DNA of 64,000 nt, taken from Cymbidium sinense. Lineage: Eukaryota > Streptophyta > Magnoliopsida > Asparagales > Orchidaceae. Shown one piece after another: positions 1 to 11,249 of this stretch; within the stretch, counting starts at the first letter, position 1; every line of letters begins with the position of its first letter. The notes beneath the pieces were generated by a model. It made no database searches, had not been told where the DNA came from, and worked only from the letters and a program-made list of their open reading frames with translations. Location of the stretch: contig CM038214.1 in assembly GCA_021442155.1 (NCBI GenBank), positions 22,221,808 to 22,285,807 of the forward strand, in the 5' to 3' direction. Both the position numbers and the translations under genes were made by a program.

Positions 1-583
1 TTATGCTATTCTCTAACTATTATGAATTTGGCCAAATTCCACCATTTTAAAGTCTAAATCAACATTTTTATAAATAACATTAGTGTAGGCTCGATTGCAT
101 GATTGTAAAATACTAAAAGAATTTAAAATGCACTGAACAATATATTATGATATATGATATTATACTATGCTACAACATATAATATTTATTTTAAACATAA
201 AATCTTAATTTTTAGACTATAAGTGGTGTAGCACACCTTTGGTACTAAAACCTAATTCCCACTTCAAATTTAATAAATTTCATCATCTGATTTATTAAAT
301 CAATATTTTTAAGAATTATATTAATATAGACTATAGGGCACAATACCATAATATACTAAAACATTTCAAAACATCTTATAACATCCAAAAACACATCACT
401 ACATGCTCAAATATATCATGCTACATTACACTATAATATATGGTAATATAATATGATTTAGGGTATTCAAATCTCTAATAGTCAAGGGAAAGTCTCTTGA
501 AGACATTTTCTTTAGCCACCACAACTAAGTTAGGATTAGGTCATTCTTTAGATCTACTCCTAATTACATATTTATTCAAGGTT
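1..583. repeat. AT-rich satellite block, left copy, cut by the window edge
   Basis: This very AT-rich stretch consists of about two degenerate satellite monomers. Each has a core of the type GGCCAAATTCCACCAT followed by an AACATTTTTATAAAT-like segment and then TA-rich filler. A perfect 16-bp palindrome, GAATTTGGCCAAATTC, lies at 24-39. The whole block reappears reverse-complemented at about 52027-52600, including the point where it gives way to telomere-like repeat (around 583 here and 52027 there). No coding potential was seen. The block probably continues leftward beyond the window, because its inverted counterpart continues for another kilobase. Confidence 0.8.
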
Positions 584-906
584 TAAGGTTTTGGGTTTAG
601 GGTTAGGGTTTAGGGTTACTTTATGGTATAAGGTTTAGCATTTAGGGTTAGTTTAGGGTTTAAGGTTAGTTTAGGGTTTAGAGTTTTGGGTTTAGGGTTT
701 AGGGTTGTATGTTTTAGGGTTTAGGGTTTATGGTTTTTGGTTTTGGGTTTTAAGGTTTAGGGTATAGAGTTTAGGGTTTAGGGTTTAGGGTTTAGTGTTT
801 AGGGTTTATGTTTTTTAAGATTTAGTGTTTAAGGTTTGGGTTTATGTTTAGGGTTTAAGTTTTAATTTAGGACTTAGGGTTTAGGTTTTAGGCTTTAAAG
901 TTTAAG
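584..906 (+). repeat. Degenerate telomere-like TTTAGGG array
   Basis: Tandem and near-tandem TTTAGGG units run on the + strand with frequent single-base variants (TTTAAGG, TTTAGTG, TTTATGG, TTTTGGG). The block begins right at the AT-satellite edge and ends at the T-rich end of a GRP fragment. The degeneracy and internal position argue for an interstitial, satellite-like telomeric repeat and not for a working chromosome end. Confidence 0.9.
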
Positions 907-1380
907 TTTTCTTTTAGTGGATAACAAATTAAAATTTAACATTTATTCTTTTTGATTTCGTCAACCAAGTAGCACCCCACATTTTTTAAGACACAAGCGA
1001 TGGCATAGATCAAAACCCCCACAGAGAAAATCGAAAACCCTAGATAAGTAGAACTGTCTCTATTATAAAGACACAGTTCCATAAGCACTTGATCGGATCG
1101 ATCATTCTTCAGTTTCTCTAATTCCCATTAGAACCACCCCGCCTCTTGAGTAGTGGGATTTGCCATCATATCCCCAATCTTTCCCTCCGCCACCACCACG
1201 GCTGTAACCTATGTTGATCCTCCTACCTCTATAACCACCATTGCTCCGACCACCACCTCCATATCCACCAGCTCTCCAGATTCCCCACCACCACTGCCAT
1301 CTCCTCCTTTGCCTCCACCATTAGATCTAGACTGAGCTTAGTTGACAGTGATGTTCCTGCCATCAAAGTTTTGTCCATTC
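907..1380 (-). pseudogene. GRP fragment 1: 3' part of a glycine-rich RNA-binding protein gene
   Basis: Read on the minus strand, this starts at G-AATGG just inside the end of the RRM domain. It runs through N-G-Q-N-F-D-G-R-N-I-T-V-N and A-Q-S-R into a glycine-rich tail, then a stop and about 230 bp of 3' UTR-like sequence ending near an A-rich tract (T-rich on +, 907-916). In intact family members the RRM binds RNA and the Gly-rich tail mediates interactions, in nucleus and cytoplasm. Here the RRM core is absent. A stop replaces the Glu codon after V-N, and a frame shift scrambles the Gly-rich part. The 5' edge abuts TTAGGG directly at 1381. It is one of ten related copies in the window. Confidence 0.82.
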
Positions 1381-1720
1381 TTAGGGTTTTGGGTTAGTTT
1401 AGGGTTTAGGGTTTATGGTTAGTTTATGGATTAGTGTTTAGGGTTTAGGGTTTTGGGTTTAGGGTTTAGGGTTGTAGGTTTTAGGGTTTATGGTTTAAGG
1501 TTTAGGGTTTTAGGATTTAGGGTTTAGTGTTTAAGGTTTAGGATTTTAGGATTTAGGGTCTAAGGTTTATGGTTTAGGGTTTATGGTTTAGGGTTTACGA
1601 TTTAGGATTTACAAATTTAAGGTTTAGAATTTAGGGTTAGGGTTGTAGGTTTAGGGTTAGTTTTAGGGTTGTTGGTTTAGGTTCAGGGTTTAGGGTTTAG
1701 GATTTAGGGTTTGGTCTTTT
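1381..1720 (+). repeat. Degenerate telomere-like TTTAGGG array
   Basis: TTTAGGG-type units begin immediately at the GRP fragment edge (CATTC then TTAGGG at 1381). The block ends at the unit-boundary motif AATTAAGTAAACTGGTA at about 1722. No gene is present. Confidence 0.88.
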
Positions 1721-2545
1721 TTTAATTAAGTAAACTGGTAAGTTTATGCTTATTTAGTTTATTTTTTATTTGTTTGAGTTTATTTTATTTTTATTTTTAT
1801 TTAGGTTTATTTTTTTGTTTAGTTTAATTTATTTATTTTAGGTTTATTTATTTTAGTTTAGGTATTTTATTTTAGTTTATTTTTTAAGTTTAGGTTTATT
1901 TGTAATTGAGTTTTATTTTATTTTTTTTTAGGTCTAGGTTTTATTTTTTATTTTAGGTTTATGTTTAGGTTTTTATTTTTTTTTTTTAGGTTTAGGTTTT
2001 AGGTTTTATTTTAGGTTTATTTTTAGGTTTAATTTTTATTTTTGGTTTTGGTTTATTTTTAGTTTATTTTATTTTATTTAGTTTATGTTTAGCTTTTGGT
2101 TTAGTTTATTTTAAGTTTAGGTTTAGGTTTTTTTATTTTAGTTTAGTTTATTTTAGTTTAGGTTTAGGTTTATTTTATTTTATTTTATTTTAGGTTTAGG
2201 TTTTTCTTTTAGTTTAGGGTTTAGGTTTTATTTTTTATTATTTTTTAGGTTTATGTTTTAAGTTTAGGTTTTTATTTAGTTTTTATTTTATTTTATTTTA
2301 GGTTTATTTTATCTTTATTTTAGGTTTAGTTTTTATTTTATTTAGGTTTTCTATTTTTTTTAGTTTTGCTTTTGTTTTTATTTCTTTTATTTTAGTTTAG
2401 TTTTTATTTTTTATTTTATTTCTTTTAGGTTTAGGTGTAGGTTTTAGTTTATGTTTTTATTTTATTTTTTATTTTATTTTATTTTGGTTTAGGTTTTTTT
2501 TATTTTATTTTTTAGGTTTTATTTAGTTTAGGTTTAGGTTTTTAG
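1721..2545 (+). repeat. TTTAGG/TTTATTTT-rich block of the composite satellite
   Basis: The block begins with the boundary motif AATTAAGTAAACTGGTA and continues for about 800 bp built from TTTAGG, TTTAG and TTTATTTT words with almost no cytosine on the + strand. The same order of words recurs in arrays B, C and D, so this is a true repeat unit and not random low complexity. No coding capacity. Confidence 0.85.
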
Positions 2546-2656
2546 TTTTTTAGGGTTTAAGGTTTACGATTTAGGGTTTTGGGTTTAGGGTTTAGGGTTT
2601 AGGGTTTAGGTTTTTGGTTTAAGTTTTAGTTTAGGGTTTAGGGTATAGGGTTTAAA
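2546..2656 (+). repeat. Short TTTAGGG-like block
   Basis: About 110 bp of telomere-like units separate the TA-rich block from GRP fragment 2. Confidence 0.85.
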
Positions 2657-3065
2657 TTTTTTTTAATAGAGAATAAATTCAAATTCAACATTTGTTCTTT
2701 TCAATTTCATCAACCAAGTAGCACCCCAAGTTTTCTTAGACACAAGAAACGACACAAATAAAAAATGAGCACCCATAGAGGAAATTAAAAATCCTAGATA
2801 AATAGAATCGTCTCTACTGTAAATACATAGTTCCATAAGCAGCGGATCAGATTCACCATTCTTTAGTTTCACCAGTTCCCATCAGAACCACCTTGGCCTC
2901 TTGAGTAGCATGATCCACCATCATATCCCTGATCTCTCCCTCCGCCACCACTACTCGACCATCTCCATATCCACTAGCACCTCTAGATCCCCCACTACCA
3001 CTACGATAATCTCACTTTGCCTCTAGATCTTAACAGTTGATGATACGTCAAGGTTCTGCTCATTC
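2657..3065 (-). pseudogene. GRP fragment 2 (decayed Gly-rich tail plus 3' UTR)
   Basis: Same organisation as the copy at 907-1380, on the minus strand. It has a T-tract (A-tract on the sense strand) at 2657-2664, then 3' UTR-like sequence containing the recurring stretch CATCAACCAAGTA, a shortened Gly-rich region, and an end at CATTC followed by TTAG at 3066. Several internal deletions shorten the Gly-rich part compared with the copies at 45536 and 60435, and the frame is broken. It is nonfunctional and is identified only through its similarity to the better copies. Confidence 0.75.
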
Positions 3066-4972
3066 TTAGCGTTTAGGTTTAGTTTATGGTTTAGGTTTTA
3101 AGGTTAGTTTAGGATTTATGGTTAGCTTAAGATTTATGGTTTAGGCTTTAGGGTTTGGGATGTAGGGTATAGGGTTAGTTTAAGGTTTAGTGTTTATGGT
3201 TTATGGTTTGGGGTTTAGGGTTTATGGTTATAGGTTTTAGGGTTTAGGGTTTAGGGTTTAGGGTTTAGTGATTAGGGTTTAGGGTTTTAGGGTTTAGTGT
3301 TTAGGGTTTAGGGTTTAGTTTAGGGTTTTGGGTTTTAGGTTTAGGTTTTAGGATTTAGGTTTAGGGTTTAGGGTTTTAGGGTTTAGGGTATTGGGTTTAG
3401 GGTTGTTGCTTTAGGGTTTACGGTTTAGAGTTAGTGTTAGGGTTTAGGGTTTAGGATTTAGAGTTATTGTTAGGGTTTAGGGTTTAGGGTTTTGCCTTTT
3501 TTTTTAATTAAGTAAACTGGTAGGTTTAGGTTTAAGTACTTTATTTTTTATTTATTTTAATTTATTTTATTTTTTAATCTTATTTAGGATTATTATTTAT
3601 TTTTATTTTATTTAGTTAATTTATTTTAGGTTTATTTATGTTAGTTTATGTTTTTTATTTTAGTTTATTTTTTAGGTTTAGGTTTATTTTTTTAGTTGAG
3701 TCTTATTTTTATATTATTTTTAAGGTTTAGGTTTTATTTTTAATTTTAGGTTTTGGTTTTGGTTTTTATTTTATTTCTTTTAGGTTTAGGTTTTAGGTTT
3801 CTATTTTAGGTTTATTTTTAGGTTTTAATTTTTAGTTTAGGTTTAGGATTATTTTTAGTTTATTTTATTTTATTTAATTTAGGTTCAGGTTTATGTTTAG
3901 TTTATTTTAGGTTTAGGTGTAGGTTTATTTATTTTAGTTTAGTTTATTTTACTTTAGGTTTAGGTTTATGTTATTTTGTTTATTTTTTATTTATTTTAGG
4001 ATTAGGTTTTATTTTTTATTTATTTTTTTATTAATTCTTAGGTTTAGGATTTTATTTAGTTTTTATTTTATTTTATTTTTATTTTACATTTTGTTTTTAT
4101 TTTATCTAGGTTTATTATTCTTAGTGTTTGGAGTTTAGGGTTTATGGTTGTAGGTTAAGGGTTAATTTAAGAGTTTAGGGTTTAGTGTTTTTGATTTAGG
4201 GATTAGGGTTTAGGGTTTAGGTATTATTTTCTTAAATTAAGTAAACCGGTAGGTTTAGGCTTTTCTTAGTTTATTTTTTTATTTTTTTAGTTTATTTTAT
4301 ATTTTAATTTTTCTTTAGATTTATTTTTATTTTTATTTAGTTTATTATATTTATTTTAGGTTTATTTATTTTAGTTATGTTTTTAATTTTTATTTATTTT
4401 TTTAGGTTAAGGTTTTTATGTTTATTTTTTAGTTTAGTTTTATTTTTATTTTATTTTTTAGGCTTAGGTTTTTTTTAGATTTATGTTTAGATTTTTATTT
4501 TATTTTTTTTAGGATTAGGTTTTAGGGTTTTATTTTAAGTTTATTTTTAGGTTTTTCTAAGTGTAGGTTTTGGTTAATTTTTACTTTATTTTATTTTATT
4601 TAGTTTAAGTTTAGTTTATTTTAGGATTAAGTTTAGGTTTTATTTATTTTAGTTTAGGTTTAGTTTTATTTTATTTTATTTATTTTATTTTTATTTTTGG
4701 TTTTGGTTTTTTTTTAGTTTCGGGTTTAGGTTTTATTTTTTTATTTATTTTTAGGTTTTATTTTAATGTTTATTTTTAGTTTATTTTATTTTATTTAGTT
4801 TAGGGTGTAGGTTTAGTTTATTTTAGGTTTAGGTTTAGGTTTTATTTATTTTAGTATAGGTTTATATTTATTTTATTTTATTTATTTTAAGTTTAGGTTT
4901 TTTTTATTATTTATTTTTAGGTTTTATTTTTAGGTTTAAGTTATTATTTAGAATTTATTTTATTTTGGGTTT
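3066..4972 (+). repeat. Composite satellite: TTTAGGG blocks alternating with TA-rich blocks
   Basis: Telomere-like sequence covers about 3066-3495. A boundary motif (AATTAAGTAAACTGGTAGG) sits near 3510, followed by a TTTAGG/TTTATTTT block to about 4115, a short TTTAGGG block, a second boundary motif near 4231 (AATTAAGTAAACCGGTAGG), and a further TA-rich block that stops abruptly at the gag remnant near 4973. The marker-to-marker distance is about 720 bp, shorter than in arrays B to D, so the unit carries internal deletions. No genes. Confidence 0.86.
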
Positions 4973-5424
4973 TATGCCATCATCCTTCAAGATAAAGATG
5001 GTAGTAGGAACCCACGATAACACATTGCACACTTTAGAGCCGACTGTTGCAACACTGGTGGCAACAATGCAGTCCTCTTCCTCCTTTTCATTAATAGTCT
5101 ATCAGGTGTTGCATTTGATTGGTACACTGAACTGCCTAACGGTTCGATGAAAACTTTTGCTAAGTTGGAGCACCTCTTCATGAAGAGGTTTGCTAGAGCT
5201 CAACTGAGGGAGACTATAAGAGACCTCATTGTAGAGAAACAAAAACTCAATGAGTCCCTTGTAGATTACATTCTCAGGTGGCACAATATGAGCATGAAAT
5301 GCGAACCACAATTGTCTGAACAACATGCTGTTGAGATTCTTCTCAAGAATATCCATGGCTCATGCTTCATGCTTAAGGGCTTTTTCCATCAAAACATTCA
5401 AGAAATTAATCAACAAATAGCCTA
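4973..5424 (+). pseudogene. gag: gag fragment of a Tat-type Ty3/gypsy retrotransposon
   Basis: After a short frame-broken stretch, the frame open at 5147-5424 gives a classic Retrotrans_gag core: F-D-W-Y-T-E-L-P-N-G-S immediately upstream, then T-F-A-K-L-E-H-L-F-M-K-R-F and R-E-T-I-R-D-L. This is the capsid-like domain that packages the element RNA into cytoplasmic particles. The N-terminal half of gag and any 5' LTR are missing, because the telomere-like array runs straight into it. Stops and a frame change near 5147 make it a pseudogene. Family assignment by motif is strong; lineage (Tat) comes from the second RNase H downstream. Confidence 0.85.
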
Positions 5425-6370
5425 AGAGGAAGCTAAATGTTGCCCTTTCGACCAATCATCTAGGCCGCAAAGGTGTTTGAGAAGAAGCCAGGGATAGTTG
5501 TGTCAGTTGATAAAGGGAAGCATCCAACCAGAGTTCAGTATGAGAGACTACGAGCTCAGCAGCCTCCTTTGACACCTCCTCTTCCACTACCTCGACCATC
5601 ATACTAGCCACCACAGTAGCTACAATGACCATTTTCACCACCTCAATAGCCTACCGAGCAGCGATATTCATATCCATCGCTAGGTAGCTACTTTCCTACT
5701 CTTGTGGATAGATTGAATAAGCATATTCATTCAAGAGGGAGGTAGTTAGGAATCTCTTAAAGAAACTTGACTTTTAGTTACTAGAGGCTAAGAGGCCAGA
5801 GGAAGTGGGTAAAAGTGAGGATCCTAGTTATTGCCTCTACCACCGCATGTTAGGCTATGTCCTAGAGGATTGTATCACTTTTAAGGACTAGCTTGAGCGC
5901 AGCTATAAGTTGATAGCCATAGTTATCCCTAATGAATACTTATTAGAATAACCATCCAGTTCTATTAGAGTAATCCTTGGGGATACTTGTGATCCTCTTA
6001 AGACCAAAGAAGGTTAGGATATCTCCCTATCCCGAACCTCTAAGAAGATCATTTCTAAGATCAAGAAGCTTTCCTTCCAGGTGATTGAAGTAGCTCAAAC
6101 CTATAATATCGAGAAAGTTTAGTTAGTTACAAAGGACAACTCAGGGAGGATGATAGCCCAATAGCAATACCAGCTCACCATACTTGCCTGAGATAGTCCA
6201 GTAGCATAGCCAAAGTCCAAGTCCAGTACTCCCTCCACTATTTTAGCTACCAGCTCTTCTGCTAGCTCCTCTTCTAGTAGAAGCATTGTATTTATGGATA
6301 AGGGCACTAAATCCCTTACTCCATTTACTTTACTTGATTTCTATCATGTACCTTCACCCAAAAGAAATTA
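5425..6370 (+). pseudogene. gag: gag C-terminal region with zinc-knuckle-like remnant
   Basis: The sequence continues from the capsid domain with many stops. Around 5819-5890 one frame reads D-P-S-Y-C-L-Y-H-R-M followed by E-D-C-I-T-F-K-D. This matches the C-x-x-H-R...C pattern seen at this position in gag of Tat-type elements, where Cys/His residues help nucleic-acid binding. Upstream is a degenerate Pro/Ser/Gln-type linker. It cannot be expressed as one protein. Confidence 0.65.
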
Positions 6371-7092
6371 ATGAAGAAATCTTATTCTACTTATATATTG
6401 TCTACTTCTTATGCTTTTGATTTTATTCCAATTGAAAGCTCTTTGAGTTTATATAAAAATAATAGCTCTAGTAGTTTTGATCCTTTCCTTTGTAATTTAG
6501 AGTTGGACTATCCTTCTCTGAATCAATCAGGTTCACCTCTTGAGATTGACTTGGAGTCAACTGACTTTGAGGATCTCATAGTAGAAGCTGTAGGTATGCT
6601 CGATAAGAAGGTAGAACTTTTCACAAGCTCATCATTCCAAGATGTCATTAAAGTTAACCTACATAGTGGCAAAGTTCTACCTCCTAGGGTAGCACCTCAA
6701 GATAAAGGTAAGCAAGTCATTGGTTCTAGTGTGTAGATAGCCCCTCCATAGGATGCTCCACCCATGGATATTCTTGTGGAGGACTAAGCCAGAGTTGATT
6801 ACAATGTCCTAGCTCACGTTAGAAAGTTTCTAGTTAAGTTAAGCATATACGACTCCCTTGTCTTATCCAAAGAGATGAGGGAATCTCTAATCAAGGCCTT
6901 ACTTGATCTAGAGATATGCTTAGCTCAATTGATTGCTATTAAATAGGAGGCATGCCAATTGAAAGACATCTTAAGAGTTACATTCATGATGAAGACTTAC
7001 TTCTAGGGATGGCCGAACACAACCCCTACTTTACATTATATGTTTTGAGTTGAAATTTAATTAGATTACTAAGGCTTATAATCCACCAACAA
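6371..7092 (+). pseudogene. Region between gag and protease of the Tat element, truncated by a nested repeat
   Basis: An open frame at 6371-6736 (121 codons) gives an acidic, Ser-rich segment with no catalytic motif. Further downstream (about 6795-6940) one frame reads Y-N-V-L-A-H-V...L-S-I-Y-D-S-L then E-S-L-I-K-A-L. I recognise this as the conserved segment just ahead of the aspartic protease in Tat-like polyproteins. A frame change then gives D-E-D-L-L-L-G-M-A-E-H-N near 6990-7025. The protease catalytic D-S/T-G is not found, and homology fades near 7092, where the LTR-like repeat begins. The protein is broken by stops. Confidence 0.6.
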
Positions 7093-8099
7093 TGTTGTGG
7101 GAATGCCTAAGAGGTGAGGATTTATGCTCATAGCCCAAAGGAAATAGCCACCTTGGATCCTAAATCTAGGGATCTTTAGTACACACTAAAGCATGACCTA
7201 AATCTAAGCGACAGGTGGACATAAGATTTTACCTCCACAAGAGAGAATAAATTATCCAACTAAGTCCACCTGTCCTAACTTGGATTATGCTTAAGGATTT
7301 AAGCAACATACAAAAACAGCATTCACATTTATTTTTAAGAATCCCTTAAGCATAATCCCCTACAGAAAACATGATTAGGCTAATATTGGTCTATTATCTA
7401 GTCTATGAAGCATACACCCTAACATCCAATCTAAAACAACACATCATAAAACAAAATATACATCACATCATACATCATCATAACTTAAAGCTAGAAGTGG
7501 TGGCTTAATTCTAATGTGTGTATTAAGGCTTGTGTGGTAAGCCTTGCTAGGCATTAGTGTTGTATTTTGTAAGTGTTGAAGGATTCAATTTAACATGAAA
7601 GGTTGATTTCACTTGAAGTTGTTTAATTGATTTTAGAATTTTAATTTATGTTTTCTTTTGTTTCATTTAATTACACTTAGCAACTAAGTGTTATAAAGAG
7701 AGGAAAAAGGATTGCCCTCTTTCATTCCTACCTTAAGTCACTTTCTAAAGTATATTAATTTGATTTAGTTCTCTTTAATGAATGTCTTATTAAATGACTT
7801 AATTAATCCTAAGTTTAGGTTCACTTAAAATAATCCTATTCAAAATAAAAGGCATCTTAAGATTAATTTAATTGAATTACTACCACATGACACATATTAA
7901 ATCATTCATTTCCATCACATGTAATAGGTATATGATTTAATCTTAAGTGTATCTATACATGTAACATATTTTAGCACACTTAAATGATGAATGTATGTTT
8001 ATGTTTAGAATTCATATTTTAATTGATTGAATTATTTAAACATATTAATTTAAAACTTTATCCAAATTCTTATACAAAAGGACATAAGAATGATATTAA

Positions 8100-8695
8100 A
8101 TAGGCATGTGCCATTGTTAAATCAGGGAAGTAAGGTAATCAAATGACATCCTTGGAGCTAGCTAAATCCTCATATTCTCGAGACATTTGCATTCAAACAT
8201 ATGTCAATTCATATACATGAACATAGGAAGTAGGCTCCAAATCATATGGCTAATTAATTCAACCACTTAGTCAATTATGAATGAATGCAATTTTAATGTA
8301 AAATGGGATTTTCATTCACTAATCACATATACATATACATCTACAAAGATATAGGCAAGTACGTGTCAATGTTAAACTAGGGAAGTGAGGTAATCAAATG
8401 ACCTCCTTGGGGCTAACTAAAGCCTCATATTCCCAGGATGTCCAGATGATATACTTGCTTTTTTTGACACATGGATGTATACATAATTGAGGGAAAGAAA
8501 ATTAAACAAAGATTGTATATTTTTTTTATTGAATCATTTATATATATGAATTAAAGCTCTATCCAAATTCAAATGTTGAAATACATATGAATGAAATCAA
8601 ATGGGTCTGTGCCATTGTTAAACCAGGGAAGTGAGGTAATCAAATGACCTCCTTGGGGCTAGCTAAAGCCTCGAGTTCTCGGATAAGCTTATATA
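8100..8695. repeat. Three imperfect tandem repeats of about 250 bp
   Basis: A conserved ~85-bp core occurs at about 8108, 8363 and 8609. It contains GGGAAGTGAGGTAATCAAAT and GGGGCTAGCTAAAGCC-like words, with AT-rich filler between copies. The tail of a related core begins the second copy of this element at 36088. Tandem repeats of this kind are common in long plant LTRs. No coding function was seen. Confidence 0.8.
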
Positions 8696-11249
8696 AATCA
8701 ACACATGAATAGAGGAAAGAGAACTCAACATTCATACACTTAAGCTATAAGAACATGCATTTCTTATGTAATTATAACTAGCATTATAACACATATTATT
8801 ATTCATTTATAAGCTTTTGAAATATATATTTTGATTTAATAGTGATAATAACCACACATATATTAAATTAAATCAACACATGCAAGCTTACATAAAGGAA
8901 ATCCATTTTATTTTACTTGATTTTGAAAAGATGGATGCATGAATTCAAATGACATACTAAATTTAACATGATTGGAAAGAGGACAATCAAATATAAGCAT
9001 GTGATTCATTCAACCAAACTAGTTCTTAAGGAAATTCAAATCTAATAAGATTATTTAAAGAAAACCAAAGCTTCTTTATTAATTAAGTTATTGATTTGAA
9101 GAAGAGAAATCATCAGTTGTTGTTTTAAACCCATTCCCACATTAGTGATTTGATTTAATTTAAGAAAATATAATTAAGTTGATTTTATGGGTTAATTAAG
9201 TTGAATTCTTAGTCAAACAAATTAATTACCCTTACCTATGTCACCTTAAAGTAATTAACTAAATAATTACAAGCCAACATGATATGTATGGAAAATAAAC
9301 TTGCAATGATCCTAGGAAATAAAAGAGGCCTAATGCAATTGGCTCATGATTAATAGTTAATCACATTAAAGGACTTAATTAATTATGCTTATGGTTTTCC
9401 CATACATGTGGACTAACCATAATTTCATTAAACTCCTCAGGTTATTAAACACCTAAAGATCTACCCCATGATTTAATTAATTAAGGTCTCATGTGATTAT
9501 GATTTCAAATTGATTAAGTGATTTAATTAATTAGTTAAATCTTAATTAATTTAATTTTAAAAAAAGGTGAAATGAACTTAGGTAAAGGGGTCCCAACTTT
9601 ATTCCTTAGTTCACTTACTATTGAACAATGATTAAAAAACATAATTATCCAATTTATTACTGTTCATGGGTTTAATTAATCATTCATTAACTTAAAAGAG
9701 TAGTTAAGGTTTAATTAGTCAATTTTCCTAATTAGTGAGCAATAAATCTTGATAAAATCATGGGAGGTAGAGTCATCCCATTAAATTAACCCACAAAATA
9801 AGGGATTAATTACTCGAGTAATTAAGGAGTAATAAAGTTAATAAATTTTATAATTAAACATTAATTAAACATTAATTACTATTCAAAATTAGTTAAGATC
9901 ATATTTATTTAATTCTCCTTTGAAATACCTTTAAAATGAGTATTTATTTGCATTTTTTAATTTATGTATGATTTTTTATGATTTTTAGAAGTTTCAGCCA
10001 TTAAAAATGATTAATTAAGCCTAATTAAAGCCTAATCCTATTGGTGTCACGTGGTGCATTGACGTGGTGTACTTTCCATGTAAGACCACGGGATTGGCTA
10101 CTTAAAACTTATCTGACTCAGCGCCTACGTCACGGCGGTGAACATGTTTTCTTGTCTACCATCTGATCAAGATCAAATGGCTACAATTAATCCCACAACT
10201 TAATAAGATTAAATCAGATCGATCTAGCTGATCTAATCACGACCATCCATTTCAATCATGTAGAATGGATAGTGCATAATCTAACATCACGTGAGTGAGG
10301 AAGAATGTAGTTCGTTCGGCATTGCTCACTTATCTGAGCTTACCCGAGCTTGGATCAACTCCAAAGGATCCCACACCTTCACAACATCGATCGGAGGGGA
10401 TGTAACGATCAAGATCACATGAGATGCAAGTTTTCTTCAAAAACCTCCAACCCATTTTTGCCTAAGGATCAATTTTGGAAGCTTACATCACTGGAGCTCA
10501 AGACCGGTGGCTCGAACAATTAAGGAAGATTCATCTAGTAGAGATGAAGCCTTATTGAAAAGTAATTGGATCAATTCCATGATGTTCATTTGGAAGGCCA
10601 CGAACCGATGATTTAGAGCTTGACTTTGATTGAAGTCCCACCTCCAATGCTCGGGAAGGTTGGTAGATGATCCATTCTTGCTTAACGAGGCCTAGGAATG
10701 TGCAAGCAAAGTTAATTTGAGTTTGATGGAGAAATAGGGAAGTCAAGTCAAAATTGTCTATTTCGAGATGGGCAGGAATGGCATTTTTTGATCAAGGAAT
10801 GAGCTTGAGAGCTTAGGGCTAGCGGCTCATCTTAGGTAGCTAGGGCAATGATGAATGATTTTGGTGTGTGTTTGAGTGGAAATGAGGGGGTGTATACCCC
10901 CTCCATCTTGATTGGACATTAGGATCAGGTTTAGCTTCTAGAGGTCATCCAACCATCTCAGGGAGTCGTGGGTGGCAGGGAGGAGGTGAGTTGGCTCAAC
11001 TTGGTTGATTGAAGGTGTGGAGGTTATTGCCAAGGAGGAATCATGGGTTTCTGATGGGTTTCAAATGCTCCAATGGGGAGGGTGAGGTGATTTCACCTCC
11101 CATTGGTCATGGCCGACCTAACCACCCCATGGGTTAGGTTGGGCAGTGTCCTAAATGCTTAGGTGGACCATTGGGAGAGTACCAAGTGGCCAAGGAATAG
11201 AAATGACCACTTACATGGGTGATTTATCTCATGTGATGCCCTTGACCTA

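Noticed and set aside
584..4972. A functional chromosome end (true telomere)
   Set aside because: The TTTAGGG units are highly degenerate, alternate with TA-rich blocks and gene fragments, reverse direction within the window, and are flanked on both sides by other repeats.
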